Assembly (NCBI GenBank): GCA_000827325.1
Contig: KN832881.1
Span: 208,616-272,615, forward strand
Source: Oidiodendron maius Zn
Taxonomy: Eukaryota > Ascomycota > Leotiomycetes > Myxotrichaceae
Length of the DNA: 64,000 bases
Direction: 5' to 3'
Of the stretch, positions 11,674 to 23,691 are shown piece after piece. Under the pieces are notes generated by a model. That model saw only the letters and a program-made list of their open reading frames with translations. It was not told the DNA's origin and ran no database searches. Every line of letters starts with the position of its first letter. The stretch's first letter is position 1. A program made the position numbers and the translations under genes.

Positions 11674-13075
11674 CTAGGATCTTAACATCACTACTTCAAT
11701 TAATGAATGTAAGCTACCAGGGACCCTTCCGATATTAACCAGCTTCAATCGTATGTCTGCTTTGGCGAGTAAGTCGACCCAATCCTCATAGTTCCGCTCC
11801 TTCGAGTTGAGAACTGCCATCATTTGTAGATCACAAGTGTGCATCATTCTCAGCATTGGGCTGGAAGGTGTACCGGGACTTGGCAACATAATTTCAGAGA
11901 TGACAATTCTGCTACCTGTTTTCATGGCGGGAACCAGATTTTGGAGTATCTTGACAGCATAAGGATCCGAATAGTCGTGTAAGATGAGTCGCAGGAAGTA
12001 TACCGCAGCATTCACGGGTTGGGGGGTAAAAATGTCATGCGGTCGAAATGTGATCCGGTTTGTGAGTTCTGCCGGAAGTCTTCGCTCGAAATTCGTTTGC
12101 AAGCTAGGGAAATCCTCAACGACGAAATTCAAGGAGGGAAATTGTTGAGCGATAGCGATAGAGCAGTGGCCAGTAGACCCCCCAACCTACGGATCTTTGT
12201 TAGTTACATATTAGCCTCCGAGCATCACAACTTACGTCAACTACAGTTGCTTCTCCGAGTGAACCCCAGTTAAATCCTTTCAATAAGTAGTCATAGTTGT
12301 CGTTCATCCCACCTGAAACCCAGGACATTGCCTCTGCAAACCTCTGCATCCTGTACCCTCTTCCTTCGCCGTCCCCATCATTTTCTAGAAATGTCCACCA
12401 AGACTCTGTTGGATGGGAAGCAAGATAATCGAAGGCGAGCTGACATCCAGTTTCAGTAGGCTCCAAGCTATCTCCCCACTTCTTTAGTGCTGGGATGAAT
12501 TTACTGGTCGGCACGTCTTCCAAATTGTGCAAGATCCATGATTTGCTAGTTGGCTGCCGTATTATTATAGAAGATAAGCCACTGTGGCCAACATAACCAG
12601 GGCGTGGCTCGTGGAACATATTGTTCGTCATGGCATGCCGGAGGATTCGTCGCACCCGGTCTGTACTAAGACCGACCGCTTTCGCAACCGCATCAAAGGA
12701 AACATGTTCGTTTCGGGGGATTGCATCTGCTATACCGAAATGCACTATGGTGTGTAGAGTCATCAAATCGAATTTAACCTTGTATTTTGATTAATTGCAG
12801 GTCAAGATATATTTGAAAGGAATAAATACGTTGGTTGTGAGCTCCATCAGTAATTCTCTTGGGCCACTGGTGAGATCATGCATAAGTTTGGATATTCTGA
12901 CGAGAGCCTCTTTTGCACCTTGAACCTCTATATTTGACGGATCAAGTGGGACCACGATCGGTGCATTCGCATCAAGGGATAACCCTGCATGATTACTGGC
13001 CTCAAGATGATCTTGGAGTACTTTTGCGTGGGCTGAAAGCTCTTCAGCAAGTTGCGAAAGGTTATACGTAGGCAT
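11674..13075 (-). CDS. S-adenosylmethionine-dependent O-methyltransferase
   Basis: Exons 13075-12830, 12778-12236 and 12186-11674 encode 433 residues, with introns of 51 and 49 nt. The N-terminal half has the winged-helix dimerisation layout of fungal secondary-metabolite O-methyltransferases (DLMTLHTIVHFGIAD, then VGLSTDRVRRILRHA). The SAM-binding motif I is VVDVGGSTGH (about 261-270), split by intron 2. The acidic loop after it is VVEDFPSL and motif II-like PHDIF follows. The LILHDYSD motif carries the probable catalytic base His333. The class includes sterigmatocystin/aflatoxin-type O-methyltransferases, but the substrate cannot be predicted. No polyketide or peptide synthase, P450 or cluster regulator lies next to it, so it looks like a stand-alone tailoring enzyme or a cluster remnant. 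Confidence 0.92.
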
Positions 13076-16000
13076 ATTTTAAATGGACAAAACGACCAAG
13101 GCTAGATAGTGTGACAAGTGCTCTGTCGTATGTATTTATTATTTCCGCGGCAAAGGACGATAGTATCAATACCATGGTGAACTCCGTAAACTAACGAATA
13201 GGGATCCAATGTGAGAAACCCTAATCCAAAAAGACTTCACGCTTACACAAATACTACTGTAGAATGTTCTGACATGTTGAACATATGGCCGCCAATGCCG
13301 TAGACTGTAAGCCGTACGATATCTGTTGCGGTATCCGGAAGCTAGTCCAGTTTCGGTGCTGATACTTACGTTCTGAATACTAATATTATAGAGTGTGTGA
13401 AGGAGTACATGTTATGTATGCTGAAACCCCTTGATTTGAGTTATTTGAGACTGTATTTGGAATTCTAGTCTGGTCACGAAGTATAAAGGTGGTGGTTGAA
13501 CCCTCCCTTAGAAATATAGAGCATCATTACCTGAAAATACGAGCCCATCACGTGCACCTGAATTAAGCCCCACTCTACGTAACAATATCATTGCACCATG
13601 TAATAACCCTAACTCATGCTGTGAAGCCCTCAGGGCGACCGTGGGCCTTGGGATCTGTGAGCGTTCATTATTATTATGATGGGACTTATGCAGAAATCCA
13701 CCGAGAACAATGGAGCGGTCGGTCTACAAGCTTAGAACTTCATCTGTTCAGCTTTTTGTTGGAACCTACATTGATACGTGCCGGAGAGATGAGTTCTTTG
13801 TTGTCGCTACCACTATAATATTCGCACATATGACACCATGGCTCAGACGAATCTGCATGGAGGAAATACCGATCTACGTACCTTTCAAAAGCCGCAACGA
13901 TTGAATTACAGTAAGAGGCAATATTATCACTGAAAAATGCCTTTCCGCTCATCCGAAATCCAATCCCGAGCAAGGGGTCATGGCCATTCACCGACCTGCC
14001 CCTTCAGATCACCGTACCACTTCCTGCCTCGAAACTCTCTGCACCCGGCAAGGATCTTCGTTCCGCGACCTCCGTATCCTCAAGGGCATCGAGATCTTAC
14101 TTCACAATGCAGCGCTGCAGTGCATGAAAGGGAGGTGGTACAAATATACCTCGCTTATTATCCGGAGAGGAGAGAGCTGAAGAACGGACATATTTGCACT
14201 CCAAGGGGAATAAAGATGTGGAAAGACGAACTCGGAAGTATTGACAGAATAGATGGCTATATATATGGTGCATAGCACGACGATTTTATACAGATATGAG
14301 ACTGTTAACAGCTTACAATATAGAGTTTGAGAGGGAATCTTAGGAGCTGCTTAGAGCCGTTGCGCCAAGTGTTTAGAGTGGAGATTGGTTACACGTCAAG
14401 CGCGGAAGATTCCAGAGCTGAATAAGGGGGTCGAAATGAAATAGGAGACTTTATCGGAGAAGGATGCTCAAAACCAAGGAGCCTGGAACCTTGCGAATCG
14501 AACATATACTAGCCAGCGTATGGTCATAAGACAGCTTTGCACTGCAGACGCATGCGTCATATTCATTCTTGGCGCTTCGGGGCTGCCTTAATATAGCGCT
14601 ATTCACTAGCATTGCAGCTAGTTACCGTAGGAGCTTTGAAAATAGAAGAAATATGTCTCCCTGGATGGAAGGATTTCACAACCCGATCCATCCTTCGACT
14701 CCTAGAAACATTGGTCTTAAAACCAGGCAACCTTCTCAATTTGTAGACATACTTTTCCTAAAGACAATTTTACTTGACTGTGAAGGGCTTCTGTTCGGCT
14801 AGCTTCTAGAAGTCGACCACGCCATGCGAGTGGAACATAAATGAGCGCTTTCATTTAGTGTAGACGAGCGGGCCATGGCAGATAGCTGTTCCGTCTTCTT
14901 TTCAGACTCCTAATCGTTATTTGCAGTGGTAGGAGATATGTAGCACTAATGTGTGTTACCTCGGTATTGGTCAAGTTTATTCATAAGAGGTGGGGGCAGT
15001 ACTACTGCCCCATGCGGTCGAGAGAAAGGAGTTGCTGCAGTTCGATGAGCGAGCAATGGCAGAATCCAAGACACTCCATCTCGAGTCATTTTGATTACCA
15101 TAAGCTCAATATGACATAGGAAATCATGAAGAGGAGGAGGGAGTACATTCCAGGAAGAGTGAGAGGAGAGTATAATATCTCAAAAAGACCCCACCGAAAC
15201 CTAATATACCCTCCATTGCTGCTGAAACTAGGCATATCCTTGCTGGAGCTCAACCGTATAAATGGCCATATGTTTCTGGTTAGCAGAAGTCGAAGAACCA
15301 GGTCTCCTCTGACATAATCGAGGTATTTGGGGGGATGTCCAGGGGATACCCCTCTTTTCGTGGCCAATTACCTCACTTGGGTTTAATGTCTCGTGTTAAT
15401 CCCGTAGCTTGAAAGCGGGTAGCATGCTCGCCCAGTAGTGTTCCAGTGACTAAAAGGGAATCCAGTAAGCCAGACTGAGGTAGCGCATCAGCATCTGTAA
15501 AGACTGGCATTGGCTACTCAGAGAGCAGAAGGAGAGCAACGTCAGAGTTCCCAGGCGATGGAATTCGATACGGAGCTCTCACTCCATGATTGCCGGATTA
15601 TACCTGCGATATGGAGAGCGGGACTTGCCTCATTGCGCGACTGGGTACCTTTCTCTCGGGAAGTAAGGCATTGATATAACATCTTCTCTCCGGGGATGCA
15701 GGCCTGATGTCACGTGCCACAAGTCGAGTCGAGATAAAGGTTTCATCAACCCCACACTCGCGCTGCATTGCCGGTCTCATTCATTCGAAGGCCGTAGGGT
15801 AAACGGCTGCGTCCTGAACCAGTCCTGCCCACGGCACGCAGAGGCGATGCGGAAGGGGATGTCTCACTCGCAAGATCAGCAGGAGCGGCACGCTGGTTAC
15901 TACCACAACTCGATCGTGTGACAGTGTTTGGCTGGATTGGCCAGGTACCTGGTAAGATCCTTAAACCATGCTTCCACTGGTGGTGGTGGGCGTTGCAGTG

Positions 16001-17325
16001 CGGGTGCAGGTTTCTGGGCGGAAGAGCAGCGGCGCCATTGGGTTGACAAAGCGGTGTGACGGAGGGCGGTGCCGCAGAGAAGGGTGGCCGTTTGGCAGGG
16101 CGTCCAGACTTTGAGGGAGCAAGCCGCAGTAAACAAATAGCCGTCGAGCGTCATACCAACCCTTTCCCATTCTGCTGCAGCGCGTGGTGTGCAGGGTGCC
16201 GTTGCCAGGCGACTCCATGCCCAAGGCAATGCGTTGAAAGAGGCGTTCTGGCTATGGCCGCAGCCGCGTAGAGTTTCTTCGTGCGTGACGGTTCACCCGA
16301 GATCTCTGCTGTGCATTGCACGGCGCTCTGGCACGGGTGAGGGTGCATTAGAAACATTCCTCGTGGGCATTGGTCGTGTCGTTGTGCGCGCTGTCGCTCT
16401 CTTCCGTGGTCAGCGCAGCATCCGGATGCCCAAGACCCCCTCCGCGCGTTGCATGATGCGTCCTGCCCACCCAACGCACGCTGCAGAGTAGATGAGAGCG
16501 TGGGACCGCGAGAGACGGAGAGCACCAGCGTATGGCCGCGCTCTGGGTAATTGGTGATCTCGACTTGGCTGCATGTCATCACCAGGAATGCGCGCCAGGG
16601 GAACCCCGAGGTGTCTGTGACAATCTGACCACTGGAGGAATGCTGGCGACGGGTGAGCAGGGCCTGGAGAGAGGGCCTGAGCCGTTGTCAGAGGATCCAG
16701 CAGTCGGGATTTTATTAATAACCCTGTGGTGTCATCCCTGGCGCTGGATGGCCGTGGCGCCCAACTGGTCCATTCTCGGTCTCGTCGCTCTCACCTCCCC
16801 CGCCTTTCTTCCGTGCGGTGTCGTTGTAGGCTTGTAGGCCAATCCAAGCACTCTACGCGAGATTTAGAATCCTTTCCGCTATCAACGTCGCGATTACCTC
16901 CTCCACCACCACCACCACCACAACACCTACTCGCGATTGCGCCCCTCGACTATCGTGCCCGTTCCTCTACTCTTGACACTTGATAGAGTTGCTGTCGCAT
17001 TCTCCTCTGCGGGCTCCGGCAGACTTTCGCTGCCCCCGCTCCCCCGCCAAACGGCTCTGGCCCACACGCTGGCGCATCCAAACCTACCCTCCCGAGACGT
17101 CAGCACCCATCCCCATGATGTCTCGTGTCATTGCGGATTGGTAGGGCCGGGCTCGCTGCTGGACCTCTGCTTCGACTCCCACGGCAACTCTGGCATCGCA
17201 AGGCACGACATCCAACAGCAAAGACGCGTATGACACCTCCCAACGGGCCTGGCCGAGGCTTCCGCACACATAGGGCAGGCACGTCGATGAGTGGGGGTAC
17301 GGATAGCTTTTGAGGGATCTGTACG
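13076..17325. other. 4.2-kb gene-poor region upstream of RIM15-type gene
   Basis: No gene is confidently called. On the minus strand at about 14,125-13,740 a long frame interrupted by one TGA reads protein-like (a DLDALEDTEVAERRSLPG segment, then GIGFRMSGKAFF and EPWCHMCEYY) and may be a decayed gene. From about 15,900 GC rises; 16,897-16,922 is a CCA/CCT simple repeat. The last 400 bases are pyrimidine-rich and look like the RIM15-type promoter and leader. Confidence 0.4.
17235..17313 (+). other. Upstream ORF in frame with RIM15-type CDS
   Basis: An ATG at about 17,233-17,235 begins a 27-codon frame, MTPPNGPGRGFRTHRAGTSM followed by SGGTDSF, that ends in TGA at 17,311-17,313. It is in the same frame as the downstream CDS, four codons before its ATG, and is open further upstream to 17,125. 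It could be a regulatory upstream ORF, or the true N-terminus cut off by a stop (sequence error, nonsense change, readthrough or an unseen intron). Confidence 0.5.
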
Positions 17326-20300
17326 ATGATGGAGGAGGGAATGGAGATGTTGGCGCCCCCGGTGGTCACGCAGCTGCGTGAGGAAGGGGGTGATGCCATG
17401 GCCCGCTCGCTCAGCGCGGATATTCGGGAGGAGAGGGAGGACCTTCGCAAAGCCGCGGAACAGACGCTCAACGTTATCCTGGATCTGAGTTTTGATGGGA
17501 CGATCCGATGGGTTAGTCCTTCGTGGACTGATGTTATTGGCACGGCCACCGAAGATGTCCAGGGAAAGTCGATGAAAGACCTCTTGGTTGGGGAGGACAA
17601 GGATATTTTTACGCAGGCGGTCGAGTCGATGAAGGAGGATGATTCACGCAGCCAGATCATCCGGTTCACGGTCTCCCTTGGCCCGGCGTCGAAGCTGGCG
17701 CCTCTTGAAGAGCCTACCGAAGGGGAGACCGAAGAACAGCAAGGACCGGCCACAATTGATCTGGAGGGACAAGGAATTATGATCTACGATCGTTCTTCTG
17801 GAGGAGCCAGCCATGTAAGTACTATGATCCGACGCATATCACATCTATTAACTGGTACTGTAGACTATGTGGATGATTCGACCATGGGTGGTACCTCGCG
17901 AGATCCAAATAGACCTCCCGGCCGTAATCGTCGAGTCTCTTGGTTCCGGCGCGGAGGTTCTCGCAAGCTATCTCACAAAGCTGGCTGAGGTCGGTGCGGA
18001 GGATCCTGCAGACCATGCTCTTCCGCCACCAGTTCTATGTCGCATCTGCGAACGCCAAATCCCACCCTGGTGGTTCGAGAAACACACTGAACTGTGTCTT
18101 CAGGAGCACAAGGCCGAGATGGATGTTCAGATATGCCAAGAAGATCTTACTGAGCATCGTCACGCAATTGTTAAAGTCCTCGATGCCCTTGAAGCACGCA
18201 ACAGCAGGCCAGCCGCCGGAGAGCAGTCCACGCTGGCACCGCCTCAAGCCGAATACAAGGGCATGTTAATCGGGCCAAATTCCGCATCACCGTCGTCTTC
18301 CTCCGGTACTGCGTCGCCAGCTACCCCAGCTGGGAGATCAAGAGAGAGGTCTACCTCATCCTTCGGTCATTCACGCGCACGATCCTTTGCTGTTCGTAGG
18401 CCACAGGCAAGGATAGTGGAATTGTTGTTGGACCTTTGCGACACAACCCTAGAGATTAGTACGCCGGCCATCAAAGAGGCATCCTCCCAGGCTACGGGCG
18501 AATTTCGGACCCAATCACCTGAATCCGAATCAAGGATTTCCCAAGTACTCCATTGGCAGTCGCCCAGCACAAATACTCTCGATCAAGAGCAGGGCCTCGC
18601 AGTGCTATGTGCTGATAGTGAGGCAGCGGCAAAGGCGAAAGTCGATGCTGTTATCCGCCACCGGCGAATCATAGAATATTCCGAACGCATTCGCATGGAA
18701 TTCTCTGTCATTGTTCAAGACTGCATTGACGAGGCAGTGAAGAAGGCTGCTTGGATCGCAGCTGGCCATTTGAGCGAATCTGACCAAGAAGAGGAGCCAA
18801 GTCTTGGGCAGGATGATGGAATTTTTGCCGGGTCGTTCGATGGTGGACCATCGTCCTTGGCAATTGCTTTGCGAGAGGCAGAATTGAAACAATTGCAGGC
18901 GCAGGAAAGCCTTGGGGCAATTTCTACTCCCCGCTCCACGAGGTCGAGTAGCCCAAAGGAATGCCCGACACCACGTTCTCATACGGGCCATATGAGCATA
19001 ATATCTCAATCCCGGGACTCTCGCCGACACTCACTGTTCTTTGAGAGTGATGCCGGCGACAGCGATAGCGGCCGCTCCTCCTCTGTGCCGCGCCCTCTCC
19101 GAACAGAATCCCCGGCCTCTGAGTACGGAGACCTTCGCCGTGCTGCTAGTTCACGGCAGCAGAATAGACGAAGTCTGATACAGGCCGGTTCCACCTCGCC
19201 TCGCCGACAAGAGTCTCCGGTCCGTATTCCACAGCCGTCGTCTCCCCTTCGCATTACGAAACCGCGCTCGCTTCCGATACCTCACGAGGGGGTTGTTTCC
19301 CCTACATCCTCGCCAATGCTCCCTGGCAATGATTTCGGCTCACCTGCAATCATTCCTCATCACCATCGACGCCAGTCTTCTGCAAACGCATCTGATCACA
19401 ACCGTCCGCCGCCGTCTCCTCGCCTGACCTCCTCCGTTAGCGCGCCACAAGCTCGTGCAGTGCCGCCCTCCATCAAGGACTTTGAGATTATCAAACCTAT
19501 CAGCAAGGGTGCATTTGGGAGCGTCTATCTGTCGAAGAAGAAGTCTACTGGTGATTATTATGCCATAAAAGTGTTGAAGAAGGCGGATATGGTTGCTAAA
19601 AATCAAGTCACCAATGTCAAGGCAGAGAGAGCAATAATGATGTGGCAAGGCGAGAGTGATTTCGTTGCAAAATTGTATTGGACCTTTTCTAGCAAGGACT
19701 ATCTCTATCTGGTTATGGAGTACCTTAATGGAGGAGATTGCGCCTCTCTGATAAAGGTTCTAGGCGGCCTTCCTGAAGATTGGGCAAAGAAATATCTGGG
19801 GGAAGTCATATTAGGCGTTGAGCATCTTCACCACCGTGGAATCGTCCATCGAGACTTGAAACCGGACAACCTCCTCATTGACCAGAAAGGCCATCTCAAG
19901 TTGACCGACTTTGGTCTCTCAAGAATGGGTCTTATTGGACGTCAGAAACGGGTCCTCAACAGCTCGACAAACGAAGCCGCTCCAGACTTACTCAAGCAAG
20001 GCCCGTTTATGCGAACTGCTTCCGTGAGCTCTTCGCGCTCTACCTCGTTTGACTTCCAGGGCCACAGCTCGCCAGCCTCGACACCTCAAATGACCCCGGA
20101 CCTCGCCGGTAGTCTGACAACCCCGTCGTACTTTAACCTGAGTCGAGAAAACACTCAAAAAGATTCTCGACGAACGTCAGGCAGAAGTGACAGCGGTAAC
20201 AGCGATAGCCTAAATCAAATGTTTGGCAGCTTCTCGTTGAATGACCCGATCGGAATCCAGATGTTAACAAAGAGATTACCTGAAGAGACGATTGACGCAG

Positions 20301-23080
20301 AAAGCTTTGCCGGGAATGGCTCGCCGGACCTACCTTCTCTTCAGCATACTAGTAGCCAAGCCAGCTCGGAGCAGAAAGGCACTCCGCCCACGACTAGCAT
20401 GATGCCTCCTCCAATGGCACTCTTTGATCCAGATGACACGAATCGGCGATTTGTGGGCACACCAGACTATCTGTCCCCAGAGACTGTGAAAGGCGAGGGT
20501 CAGGATGAGCGAAGTGACTGGTGGTCTGTGGGTTGCATACTTTTCGAATTCCTCTATGGGTACCCTCCATTTCACGCGGAGACACCAGACCAAGTATTCG
20601 AGAACATTCTTGCCCGGAAAATCGAGTGGCCCGATGATGCTGACTTCCCAGTATCTCCCGAAGCTAAAGATCTTATGAATAAGTTATTATCCATAAATCC
20701 AAGCCAGCGATTAGGGTCAAACGCCGAAGACAGGTTCGCCAATGGCGGCGAGGAAATCAGAATGCACCCGTGGTTCGAAGGGACCAATTGGGATCGGCTG
20801 CTCGAAGATCAAGCGCAATTTGTGCCAGCTCCAGAGAACCCCGAAGACACGGAGTATTTTGATGCTCGTGGGGCAACGCTGCAGTCATTTGCCGAAGAGA
20901 TAGAGGACCAGAGCTCTACTCATGTCTCGACACCGGGAACTGACTACCCTGAGCGACCGCACGATGCCTTGTCTCGAGTCAGAGCCCAGGTTAATTCCAT
21001 CAAGCGCGGTCTGATGCCGCTGCATATACCGCCACACGTACGCGATATGAAGAGCCGCAGACTCAGTGAGCCTGTTGCAGCAGATGACTTTGGGAGTTTT
21101 ACGTTTAAAAATCTACCCGTCCTTGAAAAGGCAAACAAGGATGTGATTCAGAAGCTTCGCGCTGAGGCCATGGCAGCCCAAAGCAAGCAGACAGTTGTCA
21201 GCCCGGTTGGAGGAAGTGGGAACACGGTAACTTCTCCTGCACCTGTCCTGGAAGGCAGCCCTATTCTTCCGATGCCTATACAGCGGACCCTATCGAATGC
21301 CAAGGCTTCTAAGCGTCCTTCTTCTCCATCAGGCTTTAGTCAGTCCAACTCGTCGCCGAGTAGAGCCTCCCAGCCGTCCTCGCCTCTGCTCGTCTCATTT
21401 GTGGCAGGCCAGAATGCAGAGGGACGTCGCAAGACATCCAGCAATTCCTCGAGCTTGTCGCACCAATCCGGGAATTCTCTTGCACCTGGAAGCTTTTTTG
21501 AGGTGCCTCGCATGAGTACCTCCCTTCAGAAACCTCCCAGCTCCGCGGCGGTCTCTCCAATCAAGACTCGTGGGTCCATGCCTCCTCTGCCTTCCCTGTC
21601 CCCTCAGAAGCTATCAACCCCGAGGCAGACGAGCAATCCCGCCAGCCGATCGCGATCTCAGACCGTCGGTTCGCAAGAGGGAAGTCCAATCAATGCCGAC
21701 TTGTTTTCACACCGGAAACGACGAAGCCAAGTCTTCGACATGTCTCCATCATCGTCCGACAATGAGGGCGACAAGGCCAATGCATTGCTCCGCGTGCAAC
21801 GCCGCCGCCAGAGCTCTCGCCGTCTGTCGCAGATCAACTTTGCCGATGGTCCTGTTTTCCGTCCTCTGGATGTGTTGATTTGTGAAGATCATCCAGTGTC
21901 GCGGATGGTTATGGAGAAGCTGCTTGAGAAACTGCGATGCCGTACTATTACAGCTTCCAATGGCGCTGAAGCAATGCGATATGCCATGAGCGAGATCAAA
22001 TTTGATATAATTTTGATGGAGTTCAAGTTGCCCCAGATTAACGGCGCTGATGTTGCACGCATGATTCGAGAAACGAAGAATGCCAACTCCCAAACACCTA
22101 TCGTAGCTGTCACCGGCTATCTTAAAGAACTCCAGGCACCGCATTACTTCGACGCCCTCATCGAAAAGCCACCCACGACATCTACGCTTACCGAAGTGAT
22201 GTGCCAACTTTGCCAGTGGAAGGCGCCAGGACCTGGGCAGCCTATACTGACTCCTGCTGGTTACCTGCAGCCATCAGGTCTTCGACAGGAGAGCATCAGG
22301 GCCGAAGATAGTCCTACAACTAGTTCTTCTGGGTATGCTCATATGCCTGGTAGCAGCTTCAGGGCATCCAGCCGCGAAGATTCTATCAGCTCAAGCCTCT
22401 TTGGTGACTCGGAGACCTTCATGAATGATGATGTTCCCATCGTTATCAGTCAACGACCGGCTGGGGAGTGGGATGAGAACTCCGGCCTAGGCATCAGCCC
22501 AAATGATGACCACCTACACGAATCTGCGGATTTCCAGAAGTTACCAACACTTCGGCATGAGCACTCCGCTCCTCCGCGCATGGAACATAAGATCCCACTG
22601 CGACAGCGCTCCTCCGATAAGATCAGAGCAAAGCGGGAATCGATAGAGAAGCATCGCCACGAGTGTACGGAGTCCGGGGATGACGAAGACGAGGAACTTG
22701 GTGATGCACACGTGAAGGAGAGAAGCCCCCGGAGCAATTCCAAGTCGACCCACCGCGGATCGAAGCTTGGTATCGAAATGATGCGCACCAACAGTCGTGG
22801 CAGCGTTGTCTCCGTAAACGATATGCCAGGTGCTGCCTCTGTTGCGCTGCCTCCGGTCATTGGTGAAGAGCTGCCTCCTGCCTCTCAGATCTCGGGAGCC
22901 TCGTTGACCCCACCAGAACTCTTCACGACGCCCGGGAAGAATGTCAGCGAAATTGATCCAAATGAGACGCCAAGGCCACCACAGCCCCTGTACGATCAGA
23001 CGGATGAGGAGCCTACGCCACGGGCTCCCTCGGCCTTGTCGAATAGAACTGACTATATTGGCCTGAGAAGCCCAGAATGA
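17326..23080 (+). CDS. rim15: RIM15-type PAS / AGC kinase / receiver protein
   Basis: Exons 17326-17814 and 17864-23080 (49-nt intron) give 1901 residues. Domains in order: a PAS-like segment (about 48-110, with LNVILDLSFDGTIRWVSPSW); a C-x2-C-x11-H-x3-C zinc motif starting at Cys222; a long Ser/Pro-rich stretch; a Ser/Thr kinase from about 703 to 1131 with GAFGSVY, HRDLKPDN (Asp827) and DFG (Asp845); and a receiver-like domain at about 1498-1616. About 180 residues lie between DFG and the GTPDYLSPE motif (Gly1028), an activation-segment insertion known in the Rim15/Cek1 family. At the receiver phospho-acceptor position the sequence has Glu1549 (ILMEFKLP), not Asp. Rim15 kinases integrate TOR, PKA and nutrient signals for quiescence and stress. 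The start is uncertain because an in-frame ORF lies just upstream. Confidence 0.93.
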
Positions 23081-23691
23081 TACACACTAGCACACAAACA
23101 ATTTTTTTAATGGCGGGATATGTCCTCAGGACATCAATCAAATCGAATTTCCTTTTGTAATTAAATACCATAATGAGCGCGGCGTTAGCGGGGAATCTGG
23201 GACTGGACAAGAAGGCGTTTTGATCGGATCTACTCTTTCGGAGGTACAACCTTTGCTGCATTTATCATCTCTATGCTCGCAGGCGAACCCTTTCTCGAAA
23301 TTGAAGATCCACAAAATCCCGTTTTCTATGCCGCGCAACTAGCGGAACCAGAAGCCCTTGACAAATTCGACTTGCTTTCTTTTGTACTTGTAGGCAGGGT
23401 GGCCGTGTCTGATGGATAAGTTTCCCCGAAGTGTTTTGATATGATAACCCTTGGCTGGGTAGCTTTACTTGCTTGGTTGGCGGAATGTATGTGAGAAGGG
23501 AAGAAAACCGAATACAGCTCAGTCGTAGACAGTACGTTCTGAATATAAAAAAAAAATTTAAATTGGCATCTCGTCTCATTCCATGATTATCACGCAGGAC
23601 GAATCAATTATGAGTGAGAATTTTAGAATCAGCTGAAACTAAACCTACGCCTTTCTCCCAGAACGCCAACTCAAGCTATGATCACACAGGC
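23081..23691. other. Convergent 3' spacer between RIM15-type gene and RPF2
   Basis: Terminal flanks of two converging genes. A poly(A) run at about 23,548-23,556 and a T run at about 23,102-23,108 are present. No gene is seen. Confidence 0.4.

Noticed and set aside
11674-17325. Biosynthetic gene cluster around the O-methyltransferase
   Set aside because: No synthase, P450, transporter or cluster regulator is present nearby.
17100-17753. 217-codon minus frame across the RIM15-type first exon
   Set aside because: Shadow of the plus-strand coding exon.
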